NCBI GenBank assembly: GCA_018389105.1
Contig: JACATO010002730.1
Location: 2,710,501 to 2,774,500, forward strand
Source of the DNA: Nautilus pompilius
Taxonomy: Eukaryota; Mollusca; Cephalopoda; Nautilida; Nautilidae
Direction: 5' to 3'
Length of the DNA stretch: 64,000 nt
Below the pieces are notes generated by a model, which searched no databases, was not told where the DNA came from, and was given only the letters and a program-made list of their open reading frames with translations. This document shows positions 62,243-64,000 of the stretch, in pieces. Position 1 is the first letter of the stretch, and each line of letters opens with the position of its first letter. Position numbers and translations under genes: made by a program.

Positions 62243-63271
62243 GTTTTATTATCCACATAGCATTTTTAAGGAAGGTTTTTATTTCAATCATAGTCTGATC
62301 TGACGACGACGGGGCATTTTTAATGAACGGAAAACTAGCAAAAACTCAAAATTAGACATCTATCAATATCATAATTTTATTATAAATATGAAAATACGAG
62401 ATTTTAACATACTTTGTTTCCATTTTGTTTGTTATGACATGAAGTCTCTTTGTATGTGAAGCGATTAACACTATGTGACACTTAATCCAAGTTAAATTAT
62501 AGAAAATGAAACCTTTACAAGACACTTTGCTAGGATTAGAGCATTAAATAAAAATATATTTTTTAAAATGTTACAGATTTCATCTTTACAAGAATGGCGT
62601 AAGCAGTTGCAGGGAAATTCATTTTAACAGAGAATGGAACAAAACGATTAGTTTACTAGTCACACTTATTTTATATATGCTGCCTGGGAGCGAGATACAG
62701 TACGATAAATAAAATAACGGAACTGGTGCCTGCCAATCAACGTGTCAGATTACGATGCTACAGAAAATGGAATTTATAAAACTTTCAGACTAGAAATCAA
62801 TACACGCCTTTTAAACAGCCCTTAATCTTCTAGAATCTAGATAATATTTCCGTTTTGCTTTTAAAAAAACTAACATTAAAAAGTATGATGTTTATTTTCA
62901 GTTTAAAATAAATGTAAAAGATTAATTATTTTTTTACGTTCGTATTTAAGAAAATTAGTATTTTAAAATATTTCGGAAAAAAATTGAATTTTTTCTTAAA
63001 AGTAGGGAACACTTTCTGGGTTTTTTCATTTAAATGTAACCAAACTTTAGATTTAGGAAATAAGATCATAAGGCATGAAATTATAAATTATGTACGGACC
63101 CTTTACTGGAAAAATAGGCATTGGCTATTTTTCTTCTGTTTATAAGGTTTAAACTACTAGGCTTAAATTCCACGAGGTAACAATTCAATAAATCCCGATT
63201 TTCTCAGTATTATTCACAAATATATTCTGCCTCTTGTTTGTTAGCAATGTGAATTAAATTATTTTCTTTTT
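62243..63271. other. AT-rich non-coding stretch
   Basis: No gene or repeat recognised. Confidence 0.6.
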
Positions 63272-63301
63272 ACACACACACATACAGAGAGAGAGAGAGA
63301 A
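63272..63301. repeat. Compound (AC)n(AG)n microsatellite
   Basis: ACACACACACATACAGAG leading into an AG run; short and imperfect. Confidence 0.95.
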
Positions 63302-64000
63302 ACGTAAGAAAAACGTTGAATGTATTCGATGCGCTTCACCTCTTCCCATAACAAAAATATTTCCAACATAACGGTAACTATTTTATGTGCCGATTTTGTT
63401 ACTGGCATATCCGCCATGAACTATGACTGGTTTCTATCATTTCGCGGACATATTTGACTAAATGTGTGAGATCCAAAAGAGCATATTGGGCTCCATAAAG
63501 GATAGAGAAAAATAAAAATCATTATAACACTCACAACAGGATGTCATTATTCATTATGAAGCTTTCTATAAGTTTCGCTTTAGATCACTTTACAGAAAAA
63601 AAACATAATGAGATTTAAAAAAAAAAAATTTTAATACTCTTTCACGTGATTCTAATGTTGTTTCTCGGCTGTATTATTTTTTAGCGACAATGTGAGATGC
63701 TAAAGAAATCTGTTTTATGTTCTATTTCATCCGCCTTCTGAAAGAAACAAAAATGCGTCAAGATTGAATGGACATTCAAACATAAGAGTTCCTGCTACAC
63801 TGTCATTAGATAACTAGATTTAGTTCAGCTATTTGAGCAAAGATGAATTAAAATTTATTAATTCGTGAAGCCTAAAAACTCATCGCGACGCATGTCTACT
63901 AAGGATTAGATACCATAGTGTAATTTTATTTGCGTGTATTAAACGTAACCAGGTTTTTATCGAACTTATGCATTATCAGTTTTAATAATGGTTGTTTTAA
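63302..64000. other. AT-rich non-coding stretch
   Basis: Nothing recognised apart from A runs at 63595-63630. Confidence 0.6.

Overview
The window is nuclear DNA from an animal, most likely an invertebrate. It is strongly AT-rich and holds long simple repeats ((TAA)n, (CT)n, (GT)n, (AC)n(AG)n), tRNA-derived SINE-like pieces and decayed transposons. There is no prokaryotic gene organisation, no rRNA and no CRISPR array, and I see no intact multi-exon host gene. The mix of repeats and of SINEs beginning GCGCAGTG..CTAGT would fit a mollusc such as a cephalopod, but an arthropod cannot be excluded from sequence alone.

Layout. 1-6.8 kb is AT-rich non-coding DNA with a 178-bp (TAA)n array. 6794-9101 is the best find: a DNA transposon of about 2.3 kb with long inverted repeats (ends CACTGGGGAAC / CAGAGGGGAAC), a probable 3-bp TTA target duplication, and one minus-strand gene of about 575 codons. 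That gene encodes a cysteine-containing, RNase-H-like protein that I cannot place in a named transposase superfamily. It is broken by one stop codon and one frameshift. 13.5 kb holds a SINE-like piece. 14.9-16.0 kb is a decayed Penelope-like retroelement with reverse transcriptase and GIY-YIG endonuclease remnants. 21.3 kb and 51.8 kb hold further tRNA-derived pieces. 27.0 kb is a GC-richer island of unknown origin. 30.5 kb holds a CTGATGAG-containing structured block.

32364-33875 and 45572-47191 are two copies, in opposite orientation, of one Tc1-like element with IR/DR-type ends (two transposase-site repeats at each end). Both transposase genes are dead. The second copy keeps the DD34E triad and sits in the middle of a reading frame whose two halves lie in the same frame on either side of it. 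39.6 kb holds the C-terminal tail of another mariner/Tc1-like transposase.

Several short reading frames (37.8-38.2, 48.6-48.9, 54.6-55.6, 59.2-60.4, 61.9-62.2 kb) look more coding-like than their surroundings but are unassigned. The rest is AT-rich intergenic or intronic DNA in which I can support nothing. The recognisable content is therefore a layered record of mobile elements, not a cooperating gene set.
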